From JANNNF01 sp963772935 (GTDB lineage Bacteria > Pseudomonadota > Alphaproteobacteria > Rhodobacterales > Rhodobacteraceae), in assembly GCA_963772935.1 (NCBI GenBank), contig CAVYZK010000009.1:124001-188000 (forward strand): a DNA stretch of 64,000 bases, in the 5' to 3' direction. Under the pieces are notes generated by a model, which saw nothing but the letters and a program-made list of their open reading frames with translations, did not search any database and was not told the origin of the DNA. Position 1 is the stretch's first letter; each line of letters begins with the position of its first letter. This document shows, piece after piece, positions 35,166 to 44,407 of the stretch. The position numbers and the translations under genes are program-made.

Positions 35166-36269
35166 TCACAGCTGAAAATCGCTGGCATCCAGGTGGGTGA
35201 CACCGACCAGCGTAATCGCCATCTCGGGGGCGGCGTCCGCGTCGCCATTGATGTAGAGGGTGGTCGTGCCGCCCGATGTGCTCCAACGCACCTGATTGGC
35301 CCCGGTAAACGCCGCCTGTCCGCGCAGGGTGATGGTGGCAAGGCTGCCTTCCACCAGCCGGATCAGATCGTCGCCCGCGATGAAATCTTCCACCGTATCC
35401 CGCAAGGCCACGGCAAGGCCGCTGTCATAATGCGTCACCGGGCCACCCCAGGTGAAGATGAACAAATCCTCGCCATCACCGCCCGCCAGAGTGTCAGTGC
35501 CAAGCCCTGCCAGCAGCAGATCATTGCCATCATCGCCATGCAGAGTGTCATTGCCTGTGCCACCTGCCAACGCGTCATGGCCCGCGCCGCCTTGCAAAAG
35601 GTCGTGGCCGTCATAACCCTGCACGGAATCATTGCCCGCGCCGCCATAAAGGTGGTCGCCCCGGTCATCGCCCAGCACCGTGTCATTTCCCGCGCCGCCA
35701 AAGCCCATGAACACGCTGCCCGCCCCATGCAGGGTATTTGCGGCACCATCCTGAATGCTGATCCGGTCGTCGCCATTGCCGCCATAAAACCGGTCCCTGC
35801 CGCCGCTGCCAAAGGCTTCCAGCGTGTCGTTGCCATTCCAGCCATAGAGCGTGTCATTGGCGCTGTCTTCGGTCGGGGTCTCAAAACCGATCAGGTCATT
35901 GCCGCGCAGGATCAGCTTTTCCAACGCAAGCGCCGTGGGTGCCGCCAGCACCTGCGCAAAGGTCAGGCGCAATTGGGTCGCCGTCAGCATCGTGTGATCC
36001 GGCACATGGTTGATCACGTTCCAGACCACAATCTCGGTGATGGGAGCGGCAAAGCTGAACGCATTGCCCGCATCAGGCGCACGGAGGGCGAAGTAGGCGG
36101 TGAACGGGCCATTGGCCCCATGCGCCGTCACCTCTGGCACGATCAGATAGGAAAACTGGGTGTAGGTCTCGGACGTATCAAACGTGCCCGCCTTGACCTG
36201 CTGAATGTAGTTGAACAGGTCATCCGTCCACAAAAGCGCAGAGCTGGGTTGATGGTAGGTCAGGTGCAT
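35166..36269 (-). CDS. Second, smaller RTX calcium-binding protein
   Basis: 367 residues. A unique N-terminal domain of about 125 residues (LTYHQPSSALLWTDDLFNYI ... AYFALRAPDAGNAFSF) contains an Ala/Phe-rich beta region of unknown family. About ten RTX nonapeptides (NDTLYGWNGNDTLEAF, GGAGNDTVLGDDRGDHL, GGTGNDTLHGDDGNDLL) follow, then a C-terminal secretion-type domain ending LDASDFQL, similar to the LTAADFSFF end of the giant RTX protein. Presumably type I secreted; no exporter nearby. Convergent with the SDR gene. Confidence 0.83.
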   Translation of the reverse strand: MHLTYHQPSSALLWTDDLFNYIQQVKAGTFDTSETYTQFSYLIVPEVTAHGANGPFTAYFALRAPDAGNAFSFAAPITEIVVWNVINHVPDHTMLTATQLRLTFAQVLAAPTALALEKLILRGNDLIGFETPTEDSANDTLYGWNGNDTLEAFGSGGRDRFYGGNGDDRISIQDGAANTLHGAGSVFMGFGGAGNDTVLGDDRGDHLYGGAGNDSVQGYDGHDLLQGGAGHDALAGGTGNDTLHGDDGNDLLLAGLGTDTLAGGDGEDLFIFTWGGPVTHYDSGLAVALRDTVEDFIAGDDLIRLVEGSLATITLRGQAAFTGANQVRWSTSGGTTTLYINGDADAAPEMAITLVGVTHLDASDFQL

Positions 36270-36325
36270 GGGCTATTCCTTACAACAAAAGGCAAGGTGC
36301 AGGCCGGGATGGTTTGACGGATCAG

Positions 36326-36354
36326 ACAGTAACAGATTTACGCCGCTGTCACAA
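36326..36354 (-). promoter_or_regulatory. Possible promoter of the second RTX gene
   Basis: On the minus strand, TTGTGA (36354-36349), 17 nt, TACTGT (36331-36326). It lies within an inverted repeat GACAG (36325-36329) / CTGTC (36346-36350). Weak hexamers. Confidence 0.3.
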
Positions 36355-36439
36355 TCGCAGGGCCTTTGGGTGCTTGCCTTGGCCCGGCCCGGCGGGCCAT
36401 CTTGGCGCGGTATTGTCCTGATCTGACCGGAGCCTTTGA

Positions 36440-37366
36440 ATGACCCTGCACATGCCCGCCTTCACCGCGCCCGGCCGTTTCTGGCGCGGCAACCTGCACA
36501 CCCATTCCACCCGGTCGGATGGTATTCTGGACCCAGCCGAGGTGTGCCGCCGCTACCGGGCAGAAGGCTATGATTTTCTGGCGCTGACCGATCATTTCAT
36601 CGGCCATTATGGCTATCCCATCGTCGATACCGTGCCGTTCCGCCACGACGATTTCACCACCATTCTGGGGGCGGAACTGCATTCGGGCGCGATGGCGAAT
36701 GGTGAGCTGTGGCATATTCTGGCGGTCGGTCTGCCGCCGGATTTCGCGCCCTCCAACAGCCCCAGCTTCTTGCCGGTGGCGGATCAGGAAACCGGCGCAG
36801 AACTGGCCGCGCGGGCCGTGGCGGCGGGGGCCTTTGTCGCCATTGCCCACCCGCAATGGTCCGGCCTGACTTTGGCAGACGCGCGCACCATCACCGCCGC
36901 CCACGCGGTCGAGATTTACAACCACGGCTGCGCGGTCGGCTGTGACCGCGCCGATGGCTTTGGCATTGCCGATCTGTTGCTGACCGAAGGCCGGGCGCTG
37001 ACGATGATTGCCACCGACGATGCGCATTTTTCCGAACCCGACCATTTTGGCGGCTGGGTCATGGTCAAAGCGCCGGAAAACACGCCCGAGGCCTTGCTGG
37101 CCGCCCTGAAGGCCGGGCATTTTTATTCGTCGCAGGGCCCGGAAATCCGGGCTGTGCGGATCGAGGAGGACCGGGTGATTGTGGACAGCAGCGCTGTGGC
37201 ATCGGTGATCGTGCAGGGCACAGGGACCGGGGCAAAGGCGACGCATGGCCAGTCCATGACCCGCACCGAGGTGCCGTTGCTGCGGTTGAACAACAGCCCG
37301 TGGTTGCGGGTGACGGTGATTGATGCGGCGGGCAAGCGGGCGTGGTCGAACCCGGTGTTTCTGTAG
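36440..37366 (+). CDS. PHP-domain metal-dependent hydrolase (CehA/McbA-like)
   Basis: 308 residues. PHP-type metal motifs: NLHTHSTRSDGILDP near the N-terminus, FLALTDHFIGHYG, ILGAELHSG, VAIAHPQWSG and a late MIATDDAHF. A C-terminal beta-sandwich portion (RAVRIEEDRVIVDSSAVASV) resembles that of CehA-type proteins. Predicted phosphoesterase or ester/carbamate hydrolase; substrate unknown. ATG with GGAG ten nt upstream. Followed by strong hairpins. Confidence 0.82.
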   Translation: MTLHMPAFTAPGRFWRGNLHTHSTRSDGILDPAEVCRRYRAEGYDFLALTDHFIGHYGYPIVDTVPFRHDDFTTILGAELHSGAMANGELWHILAVGLPPDFAPSNSPSFLPVADQETGAELAARAVAAGAFVAIAHPQWSGLTLADARTITAAHAVEIYNHGCAVGCDRADGFGIADLLLTEGRALTMIATDDAHFSEPDHFGGWVMVKAPENTPEALLAALKAGHFYSSQGPEIRAVRIEEDRVIVDSSAVASVIVQGTGTGAKATHGQSMTRTEVPLLRLNNSPWLRVTVIDAAGKRAWSNPVFL

Positions 37367-37380
37367 GGGGCGCGCGGGTT

Positions 37381-37545
37381 GAAAGCGCCGGGGGTTTCAC
37401 ACCCTCCAGCCCGGCCACGGGCCGGGCGTTCTTCGCGAAAACTCTCCACTGGAGAGTTTTTGATCGCTTATCAGGTCACATTGGCACAGCCAATGTGACG
37501 ACCCGTGGGATATTTGTGCAAAGAGGATGAAAATTTTAGATAAGT
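37381..37545 (+). repeat. Dispersed intergenic element, copy 3
   Basis: A modular array: GC hairpin near 37411-37427, the AAAACTCTCCA dyad (37438-37460), an 11-bp hairpin GTCACATTGGC / GCCAATGTGAC (37475-37499), then the core GTGGGATATTTGTGCAAAGA (37505-) with the tail ATTTTAGATAAG. The dyad and tail match copy 1 at 25277-25412 in inverse orientation. Confidence 0.75.
37438..37461 (+). terminator. Terminator downstream of the PHP hydrolase gene
   Basis: AAAACTCTCCA (37438-37448), one C, TGGAGAGTTTT (37450-37460) and one further T. The stem with U-tract sits 72 nt after the stop. The same dyad terminates urtE. Confidence 0.75.
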
Positions 37546-37559
37546 TTTAAGGACTTGTT

Positions 37560-38714
37560 CTATTGCAAGAAGCCTGAGGGATCGAGGCTTTCAACCCCGC
37601 GGCGGACCTCGAAATGCACGAAGGATGGGTTGGCTTGCCGTACCACGGCGATGGTCTGACCCGCGCTGACCGGATCGCCCTTTTTCACCTTCAGCCCGTC
37701 AACCCCGGCATAAACCGTCAGCAGGCCGTCAGCGTGGCGGATCACCACGATCGGCACTTGATCGGTGTCCTTGGTGATCGCGGCAATCGTGCCGCCCGCC
37801 GCCGCCTTGACCGGTGCGCCTGCCGAGGCTGCGATATCAATGCCTTCGTTTTTCTTCTTGGCATAGGCGCGGATGATGTTGCCCTGCACCGGCATCACAA
37901 ACTTGGCCGAGGATGCCTTGGTGCGGTCGGCCCCCAGATCAGGGGAGGCCGGGGTTTCCTTGGGCTTTTGCGCGGCGGGGGTGGTTTTTTCATCGGGCAG
38001 CGGGGTTTTGGCCGACGGCGGTTCCGGCGTCGGGCTGCCCGACCCGGGTTGGGTGACCACAGGTTCCAGCACCGGGGCCGGGCCGTTGGCGACGGGGATG
38101 ATCAGGGTCTGGCCTTCGCGCACGGCAAGATCAGGCCCAAGCCCGTTCCATTCCGCAAGCGCCTTGGCCGACACGTTGTAGGTGCGCGCAATGGTAAACG
38201 CGGTTTCGCCCCGCGCAACCTTATGGCGGACGGGTTCGCCGCCTTGCGCAATGGGGGCGGCAGTCGTGGGGCTGGGGCCGACCCGGTCCAGCGCGGTGGT
38301 GGCGATGGCCGACACATCGACGGCGGCGGGGGCCAGCGTGGTCGGGCCTGCCACATTGGCCGCAGCCACCCGGCGCGGCAGCAGCAGCACCTCACCCTGA
38401 CGCAAAGGATCGGTGGCTTTCAGCGCGTTGGTCGAGGCCAGTTCTTCGGGGGCAAGTCCGATGCGGGCGGCCACGCTTGCCACGCTGTCACCGCGTTGGG
38501 CCACGGCGACCTGATAATCGGGATAGCTGATGATGCCACGCTGATCCGCCGACGGGCGGTTGGCGGTGGCCTGCCGGGCGGCATCTGTGGTGTTGTCACG
38601 TGACCGCAGATCCCAGTCCAGCGGGCCGGTACTGGTACAGGCCGACAGGGCGAGCGCACTGCCCAGCAGAAGGGCGGTCAGGGTGGGGGAAGTCGGGCGG
38701 GAAACGATACGCAT
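37560..38714 (-). CDS. nlpD: Lipoprotein LysM/M23 cell-wall protein, NlpD-like
   Basis: 384 residues. Lipobox signal (TALLLGSALALSACTS). Two LysM peptidoglycan-binding domains (YQVAVAQRGDSVASVAARIG ... LRQGEVLLLPRR; HKVARGETAFTIARTYNVSA ... VREGQTLIIPV) precede a Pro/Thr-rich linker and a C-terminal M23 (LytM) domain (PVQGNIIRAYAKKKNEGIDI ... HFEVRRGVESLDP). The LytM domain lacks the full HxGxD and HxH zinc set (NEGIDIA, FVHFEV), as in NlpD/EnvC amidase activators. ATG at 38714. Follows pcm in the conserved surE-pcm-nlpD order. Confidence 0.87.
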   Translation of the reverse strand: MRIVSRPTSPTLTALLLGSALALSACTSTGPLDWDLRSRDNTTDAARQATANRPSADQRGIISYPDYQVAVAQRGDSVASVAARIGLAPEELASTNALKATDPLRQGEVLLLPRRVAAANVAGPTTLAPAAVDVSAIATTALDRVGPSPTTAAPIAQGGEPVRHKVARGETAFTIARTYNVSAKALAEWNGLGPDLAVREGQTLIIPVANGPAPVLEPVVTQPGSGSPTPEPPSAKTPLPDEKTTPAAQKPKETPASPDLGADRTKASSAKFVMPVQGNIIRAYAKKKNEGIDIAASAGAPVKAAAGGTIAAITKDTDQVPIVVIRHADGLLTVYAGVDGLKVKKGDPVSAGQTIAVVRQANPSFVHFEVRRGVESLDPSGFLQ

Positions 38715-38796
38715 CTGTCTGCCTCTTGCCACAGGACGCCCGGGTTGGCCCCGGACTTTGGTTTTCTGGGGCACAGGAATACCCCTGTTTGGCAGT

Positions 38797-39474
38797 CTAC
38801 TCTGACCCAAGCCCTTCGACCAGAGGTACAAAGCGCACTGGGCGCAATTCCTCATATTCAAAGCCAGTGTCGGACCTTGTGACCTTGATCAGGCTTTGCA
38901 CCGTGTCAGACTGCCCCACCGGCACCACCATGATACCACCGATCTTGAGTTGCGCCAGCAGCGGCCCCGGCGGGTCTTCGGCGGCGGCAGTCACGATGAT
39001 GCGGTCGAAGGGGGCCTGTTCGGGCAGGCCATGGCTGCCATCTGCCGTGATCGCGGTGATGTTGACCAGATCCATCGCGGCGAACACCAGACTGGCCTCG
39101 CGCACCAGCCTGCGGTGGCGGTCCACGGTATAGACCCTGCGCGCCAGATGCGACAGGATCGCCGCCTGATACCCAGATCCGGTGCCCACCTCCAGCACCT
39201 TGTCGCGGGGCGATACGGCCAGGGCCTGCGTCATCAGGCCGACGACGGACGGTTGGCTGATGGTCTGGCCGCAGGCAATCGGCAGGGGCATGTCTTCATA
39301 GGCGCGTTCGGAAAACAGGCCTTTGACGAACAGACCCCGGTCGATGCGTTCCATCGCGGTCAGCACGCGGGTGTCGGTCACGCCACGGGACCGCAGGGCA
39401 TAAAGAAAGCGCATCTTGCGTTCGGCTACAGTGCCGGCGGGCGGATCGTCTGGCCCCTCCGGCGTTTGCGTCAT
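38797..39474 (-). CDS. pcm: Protein-L-isoaspartate O-methyltransferase
   Basis: 225 residues. Repairs isoaspartyl residues in aged proteins using SAM. Motifs: VLEVGTGSGYQAAILSHLAR (SAM motif I), PIACGQTISQPSVVGLMTQA (substrate loop with ISQP), DGSHGLPEQAPFDRIIVTAA and GGIMVVPVG. Its ATG overlaps the surE stop (ATGA), confirming the surE-pcm operon. Confidence 0.93.
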   Translation of the reverse strand: MTQTPEGPDDPPAGTVAERKMRFLYALRSRGVTDTRVLTAMERIDRGLFVKGLFSERAYEDMPLPIACGQTISQPSVVGLMTQALAVSPRDKVLEVGTGSGYQAAILSHLARRVYTVDRHRRLVREASLVFAAMDLVNITAITADGSHGLPEQAPFDRIIVTAAAEDPPGPLLAQLKIGGIMVVPVGQSDTVQSLIKVTRSDTGFEYEELRPVRFVPLVEGLGSE

Positions 39475-40255
39475 GCGAGCTTCACCGTCAGATCGGCCAG
39501 CAGATCATGCGCGGTAAGGTCCGCGCGCATGGGCGTGATGGCGATATACCCCTCAAGGTTGACCGCCGCATCCGTGCCGGGCAGTGTGGGCGTTTGCTGC
39601 GCGCCGCCCTTGATCCACAGGAACCGACGGCCCGAGGGGGACATATGCGGTTCCAGCCCGAAGGCCGTATCGCGGCGAAAGCCTTGGGCCGCGACGCGGG
39701 TGCCCTTGACCTCGGCGGCAGGGACGGGGGGAAATTCACGTTGTAGAAGGTGCGGTAATCATCCTTGGTCCAGATGCCCCGGTCCAGCAGGGCGCGCACC
39801 ACGGCGGCGCCATGCACGCGTGAGGCTTCGAACGGGTCAGCCAGACCTTCGGTCTTTGGGCCCAGAAACTGCGACAGCGCAATCGCCGGAATGCCCTGCA
39901 AAGCCGCCTCCATCGCACCGCCGATGGTGCCGGAATAGAGCACATTTTCCGCCGCGTTGTTGCCCCGGTTTACACCCGACAACACCAGATCGGGCCGCTT
40001 GTCCGTCATCACATCATACAAGGCCGCCAGCACGCAATCGGCGGGGCTGCCTTCGGTGGCATAGCGGCGATCCTCCAGCTTGGCGATCATCATCGGGTGG
40101 GTATAGCTGATGCAATGACCGACCCCCGATTGTTCGAAGGCCGGGGCCACGGTCCAGACCTCACCACCCGGGCCTGCAATCTCATGCGCAATCTCGGTCA
40201 GTGCCTCTAGCCCCGGTGCATTGATGCCGTCGTCATTGGTGATCAGAATGCGCAT
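39471..40255 (-). CDS. surE: 5'/3'-nucleotidase SurE (frameshifted)
   Basis: About 261 residues after correction. Metal motifs MRILITNDDGINAPGLEAL and LVLSGVNRGNNAAENVLYSG are intact. After FYNVNFPP the family continuation (VPAAEVKGTRVAAQG ... ITPMRADLTAHDLLADL) is in another frame; one base is missing in a six-G run at 39726-39731 (C on the coding strand). The corrected stop overlaps the pcm start. Stationary-phase nucleotidase/polyphosphatase. Divergent from the fur/mur gene. Confidence 0.9.
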
Positions 40256-40384
40256 GTGTCGCCTTTCGCTGTGCCCCTTGGTTAGACGACCCTGTGCAGT
40301 GCTGCAAGCGGGCGCGTGGGGCTGGGGGGCAGAGTTTCGCATCTGAGGCTTTCCAGTTGCGAATCCGCCCGGTATGATAGGGCG

Positions 40385-40825
40385 ATGAAACACGCTGATC
40401 CCCCCGCTGCCTCCAATAAAGCCAGCCGCATGTCGCAGGCCCTGCGCGATGGCGGCGTACGCGTCACCCGGCAGCGTGAGGCGCTGTTGCAGGTGCTGAC
40501 CGAGGCCGATGATCACCCCGACGCGTCGGAACTGCACCGCAGGGTGCAGGTGATTGACACGACCGTCTCGCTGGCCACGGTGTATCGCACGCTGTCGGTG
40601 CTTGAACGCCAGGGCGTGGTGCTGCGGCAGAGCTTTGAGAGCGGCGGTGCGCGGTTCGAAGTGGCCGATACGGCGCATCACGACCACATCGTCGATCTGG
40701 ATACCGGCGATATCATCGAGTTTCAGTCCGACAAGATCGAGCAACTGCAACGCGAGATTGCCGCCGGGATGGGGTTTGACATCGTTCACCACCGGTTGGA
40801 ACTTTACTGCCGCAAGCGGGGGTAG
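40385..40825 (+). CDS. fur: Fur-family metalloregulator (Fur/Mur type)
   Basis: 146 residues. N-terminal winged helix (RVTRQREALLQVLTEADDHP, VSLATVYRTLSVLERQGVV) and C-terminal dimerisation domain with metal-ligand stretch AHHDHIVDLDTGDIIEF and HRLELY. The structural CxxC zinc pairs of gamma-proteobacterial Fur are absent, as in alphaproteobacterial Fur/Mur proteins, which in several species sense manganese. It may be mur rather than an iron regulator; the haem locus here is more likely controlled through IRO boxes. ATG at 40385, divergent from surE. Confidence 0.87.
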   Translation: MKHADPPAASNKASRMSQALRDGGVRVTRQREALLQVLTEADDHPDASELHRRVQVIDTTVSLATVYRTLSVLERQGVVLRQSFESGGARFEVADTAHHDHIVDLDTGDIIEFQSDKIEQLQREIAAGMGFDIVHHRLELYCRKRG

Positions 40826-40856
40826 GGCCTTCGGGCGGCGCGCGGGTTGCACCGCG

Positions 40857-40922
40857 TGGGGGCCAGCCCCCACACCCCCGGGATATTTATGCACAGAGGA
40901 TGAAAGTTTTAGACAAGGTTTA
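40857..40922 (+). repeat. Dispersed intergenic element, copy 4
   Basis: Stem GTGGGG / CCCCAC (40857-40873), then core GGGATATTTATGCACAGAGG (from 40880) and tail AGTTTTAGACAAGG. The end of the element overlaps the stop codon of the flavin reductase gene (40920-40922). Confidence 0.7.
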
Positions 40923-41438
40923 GGCGTTTGGGAGGAACGACCCGAAATGGCCTTGCGAGAAGGCCAATGGGTGCCCTTCGCCGATGGTGGCGCGCAGCAC
41001 GCGGCCGACGATGATCATGTGATCACCGCCATCATGGGCTGCGTGATGGCTGCAATCAAACCGCGCCAGCACATGGGGCAGGGCGGGCAGACCTTCGGGG
41101 GTTGTGCCATGATCCAGCCCGGCAAATCCATCGCCGCCCCGCACGAAGCGGTGGGCGAGGGGCAGTTGATCGGCAGCTAGGATATGGATGGCAAACTGCG
41201 GGGCTGCGGCAAAGATGGCAAAGCGTTGCGCGGATTTGGCGGGCGACCACAGCACCAAGGCCGGGTCCAGCGAGACGGAGGCAAAGCTGTTGGCGGTAAA
41301 CCCCACCGGGCCATCCGCCCCCGCGATGGTCACCACCGTGACCCCGGTGGCAAAGCGGCCGAACGCATCACGCAAGGGGCGGGTGTTGGCCGCGTCGGGC
41401 GTATAGACCTGTTCGTTCATCGTCCCGCCGTCAGCCAT
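40920..41438 (-). CDS. Flavin reductase-like FMN-binding protein
   Basis: 172 residues of the DIM6/NTAB flavin reductase family: RDAFGRFATGVTVVTIAGAD, VGFTANSFASVSLDPALVLW, and a C-terminal VLRATIGEGHPLAFSQGHFG. It uses NAD(P)H to reduce free FMN or FAD, usually for a partner oxygenase, but no monooxygenase is adjacent. The nearest flavoprotein is the TMADH-like enzyme upstream on the same strand. ATG at 41438 (GAGGG upstream); ATG at 41420 is an alternative. Confidence 0.82.
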   Translation of the reverse strand: MADGGTMNEQVYTPDAANTRPLRDAFGRFATGVTVVTIAGADGPVGFTANSFASVSLDPALVLWSPAKSAQRFAIFAAAPQFAIHILAADQLPLAHRFVRGGDGFAGLDHGTTPEGLPALPHVLARFDCSHHAAHDGGDHMIIVGRVLRATIGEGHPLAFSQGHFGSFLPNA

Positions 41439-41507
41439 GATCCGCACCCTCAAACCGTTCAGATATCGCAACGTGAACGGGTTGCAAGGGTATATGCGCC
41501 GATTGCG

Positions 41508-43601
41508 TCAGGGTGATGGCAGGGCCGGTGTCAGCAATGGGGCATCCATCAGCCCCGCAATTTCACGCCGGAAGGTCAGGGCGTCACCCTTGTCGGGCGC
41601 GTCCAGCCCTTCGGCCCAACGACGCCCCGCATAGGTGGCCCAGGCGATGGGGCCGGGGGCGGCAGCGTCGCCGATCAGTTGGATCGGCCCGTGGTCGGGC
41701 AGGGCGCGGACTGCGTGGAACAGCGCATCATTGGGCGTGCGCGAGGTGACCATCAGGACAGCATCGGCGAGGATACCCGTCTCGCGTCCGGTCCATGTGC
41801 AGCCGAGGGTCACCTCCCGGTCGCCAATCGCCTCGGGCGCTTTGGACAAATGGATGGTCACGCCCAGGTCCAGCAGGCGGCGCATGATGGTGCCTTGTTC
41901 CAGCGTGTTGTCCGTCCATTCCGCGACCTTCACGGCGGGGGTGACGAAATCGACCGTGCAGCCGCGCGCCACCAGCAGTTCGGCCAGCACCGACCCCATG
42001 TAGAAATGGTCGTCGTCATACAGGGTGACGCGGCCCCCGGTCGGGCCACCGCCTGCCATCAGATCATCGGGGGTGAAGACCGGCATCGCGGGATCGGTGG
42101 GAATGGGGTGCAGATGCAGCCGCGCCACCGCATCGCGCCGCCAATGCGCGCCCGTGGCGATGGCGGTATGGTCGGCCCCCATGGCGAGGATATCTTCGGC
42201 GGTAAGTTTGCTGTCGCGGTAGATCTCGACATTCGGCATCGGGGCAAGCTGGCCCATGCGGTAATCGGCGACGCGGCCCCAGGCCGACAGCCCCGGCAGC
42301 AGGCGTTCGCGCGCCACGCGGCCGCCCAAGGTGGTCGTCGCCTCGGCCAGCGTCACCTGATACCCGCGCTTGGCCGCCTGCAACGCGGCCTCCAGCCCGG
42401 TTGGCCCTGCGCCCACGATCAGCACAGATTCGGACCGCCCCTTGGGGTGGGGGCGTTCGGGGTGCCAGCCTTTGCGCCATTCCTCCATGAAGGCGGTGTT
42501 CTGGGTGCAGCGCGAAATGCTGCCGGTCATGTCGCCCGACACACATATGTTGCAGCCGATACATTCGCGGATATCGTCAAACCGCCCCTCCTGCACCTTC
42601 AGCGGCAGGAAGGGATCGGCGATGGAAGGCCGCGCAGCACCGATGAAATCGAGGATGCCGGATTTGATCTGCCGCACCATCGCGTCGGGGCTGGTGAAGC
42701 GGCCCACGCCGACCACGGGTTTGGAGGTCAGCGCCTTGATGCCGCGCACAAGGTCTTCCTGCGCGCCCTCGGGCTTGAAGCGGCTGGTGCCGGAACACTG
42801 CTCCCACGTGCCATGCGCCAGATCCCAGATGTCGGGCAGATCGCCGTGCATCTCGATGAAATCGCGCACCTCGGCGTTGGAAAAGCCCATCGCGCCTGCC
42901 TCATGCAAGGACAGGCGCAGGGAAATTGCAATCTCGCCCTTGGTTTCTTCGCGTGCATCTTCAATGACTTCGCGCAGGAACCTCGCGCGGTTTTCCAGAC
43001 TGCCGCCATAGGCATCGGTGCGGTGGTTGGTGGCGCGGGACAGGAAATGTTGCAAGATGCCAAAGCCATGCGCGCCATACAGACAGACGATATCAAACCC
43101 CGCCGCCTGACTGCGGCGAAAGGCGTTGCGGAACCAGCGGCGCAAGTCTTTGATGTCGGACAGATCCATCGTGCGGGCCTGAACCGGGTCAGAGGTGAAC
43201 GTCAGGATCGGGCCACCGCTGACCGCAAGGGGCACCTCGCGGCTGTAAAGGTTCGGGCCGTTGATGCCGCTATAGGCCAGTTGGATGCCCGCCAACGCGC
43301 CGTGGGATTTCATCGCCTCGGCCATGCGGGCAAGGGCGGGGATATCGCGGTCGTCCCACAGGTGCTGCTCGATGAAGGGGGCGATTTCCGAGGTGGGGTG
43401 AATTTCGGTCTGTTCGGTAAAGATCACGCCCCAGCCGCCTTCGGCCTTGGTGCGGCGCATTTCGACCACGGCAGACGGGTCGCGGTAGCCGCCACCGTTG
43501 CAGTGCGGCACCTGATAGAAGCGGTTTTTCGCGACCTTTGGGCCAATTTGCAGCGGTTCAAACAAAACCGAATAGCGGCTGTCGAGGGTATCTTTTGGCA
43601 T
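41508..43601 (-). CDS. Trimethylamine-dehydrogenase-family flavoprotein 1
   Basis: 697 residues. The N-terminal old-yellow-enzyme TIM barrel binds FMN (FEPLQIGPKVAKNRFYQVPH, YGGSLENRARFLREV, GAARPSIADPFLPLKV). A 4Fe-4S motif follows (ECIGCNIC ... SRC), then ADP/FAD-binding domains (VLIVGAGPTGLEAALQAAKR). Closest in motif order to trimethylamine and dimethylamine dehydrogenases; oxidative N-demethylation of a methylated amine is expected, substrate unproven. N-methylproline or dimethylglycine demethylases are alternatives. Its neighbours are an amidase and a polyamine-type importer. Confidence 0.85.
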   Translation of the reverse strand: MPKDTLDSRYSVLFEPLQIGPKVAKNRFYQVPHCNGGGYRDPSAVVEMRRTKAEGGWGVIFTEQTEIHPTSEIAPFIEQHLWDDRDIPALARMAEAMKSHGALAGIQLAYSGINGPNLYSREVPLAVSGGPILTFTSDPVQARTMDLSDIKDLRRWFRNAFRRSQAAGFDIVCLYGAHGFGILQHFLSRATNHRTDAYGGSLENRARFLREVIEDAREETKGEIAISLRLSLHEAGAMGFSNAEVRDFIEMHGDLPDIWDLAHGTWEQCSGTSRFKPEGAQEDLVRGIKALTSKPVVGVGRFTSPDAMVRQIKSGILDFIGAARPSIADPFLPLKVQEGRFDDIRECIGCNICVSGDMTGSISRCTQNTAFMEEWRKGWHPERPHPKGRSESVLIVGAGPTGLEAALQAAKRGYQVTLAEATTTLGGRVARERLLPGLSAWGRVADYRMGQLAPMPNVEIYRDSKLTAEDILAMGADHTAIATGAHWRRDAVARLHLHPIPTDPAMPVFTPDDLMAGGGPTGGRVTLYDDDHFYMGSVLAELLVARGCTVDFVTPAVKVAEWTDNTLEQGTIMRRLLDLGVTIHLSKAPEAIGDREVTLGCTWTGRETGILADAVLMVTSRTPNDALFHAVRALPDHGPIQLIGDAAAPGPIAWATYAGRRWAEGLDAPDKGDALTFRREIAGLMDAPLLTPALPSP

Positions 43602-43620
43602 CGGTCACACCTTGCGGAAA

Positions 43621-44359
43621 TCAGTGGCTTGGCGTGCTGGCGCGGGCGGGGTCGCGGGCGGGCAGGTCGGCGATCAGCAGGGCAGGGCCGTCGCCGGCCA
43701 TTGCCAAGGTTTCACCATGCGGGCCGGTGATCTGGCTGCCGCCGACGTAGGTCAAATCGCCCTCTTGGCCGCAGTAATTGGCATAGGCGATGCTGACGCC
43801 GTGGTTTGCGGCCATCGCGGGCACAGTGTGGCGCACGACATGGGTGAAGGGGTGCATGTTGGCGGTCGGCACCAGTATCAGTGTCACGCCTTGCGCGGCC
43901 AAGGCGGCGACATGCGGTGCAAATTCAATGTCATAGCAGATCAGGATGGCCGCCTTGACCCCGCCAAGGTCGAACACCGTGTAGGCGTCACCGGGGGTAT
44001 AAAGGCTGCGTTCCCGGGGGCCATAGAGTTGCAGCTTGCGGTAATGGGCGATCTGCGCGCCAGTGGCGTCAAACACCACCGTCGCGTTATACAAACGGTC
44101 CGCCATCCGGTTCGGCATAGCCCAACACCAGCCCGCAGCCCGCGTCTCGGCACAGGGCCGCCGCGTGCTCCAGCCAATCACCAGCATCCTTTGACGCCGC
44201 CGGAATCGCATCGAAGTTATAGCCCGGCAGCCAGACCTCGGGCACCACCAAGGCAGTGGCCCCCATGGCCCCGGCGGCCATCAGCGCGGCTTCGGTCTGG
44301 GCAAGGGCAGAGGCACCATCGCCTGCGGGCGAGGGCGCTTGCAGCACGGCAAGGCGCAT
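43621..44359 (-). CDS. Nitrilase-superfamily amidase (frameshifted)
   Basis: About 245 residues after correction. The Glu-Lys-Cys triad is visible: VVPEVWLPGY, HYRKLQLYGPRE and AAILICYDIEF. Similar to carbon-nitrogen hydrolases such as N-carbamoylputrescine amidase or omega-amidase. The frame changes near 44100-44101, where GYAEPDG should continue into DRLYNATVVFDATG; one base is surplus. It sits between the TMADH-like gene and potD on one strand, so it probably acts on the same imported nitrogen compound. Confidence 0.82.
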
Positions 44360-44378
44360 GGATAGGCTCCTGTAAGCT

Positions 44379-44400
44379 GCCCCCTCGGGTGTGAGGGGGC
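44379..44400 (-). terminator. Hairpin downstream of the potD-like gene
   Basis: GCCCCCTC (44379-44386) and GAGGGGGC (44393-44400) with a 6-nt loop. It directly follows the binding-protein stop and has no U-tract. Probably an mRNA stabiliser or partial terminator ahead of the amidase gene. Confidence 0.55.
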
Positions 44401-44407
44401 GAGAGGT

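Noticed and set aside
41679..43730. 683-codon plus-strand frame opposite TMADH-like gene 1
   Set aside because: The minus strand encodes an unmistakable flavoprotein over the same bases; this frame has no motifs.
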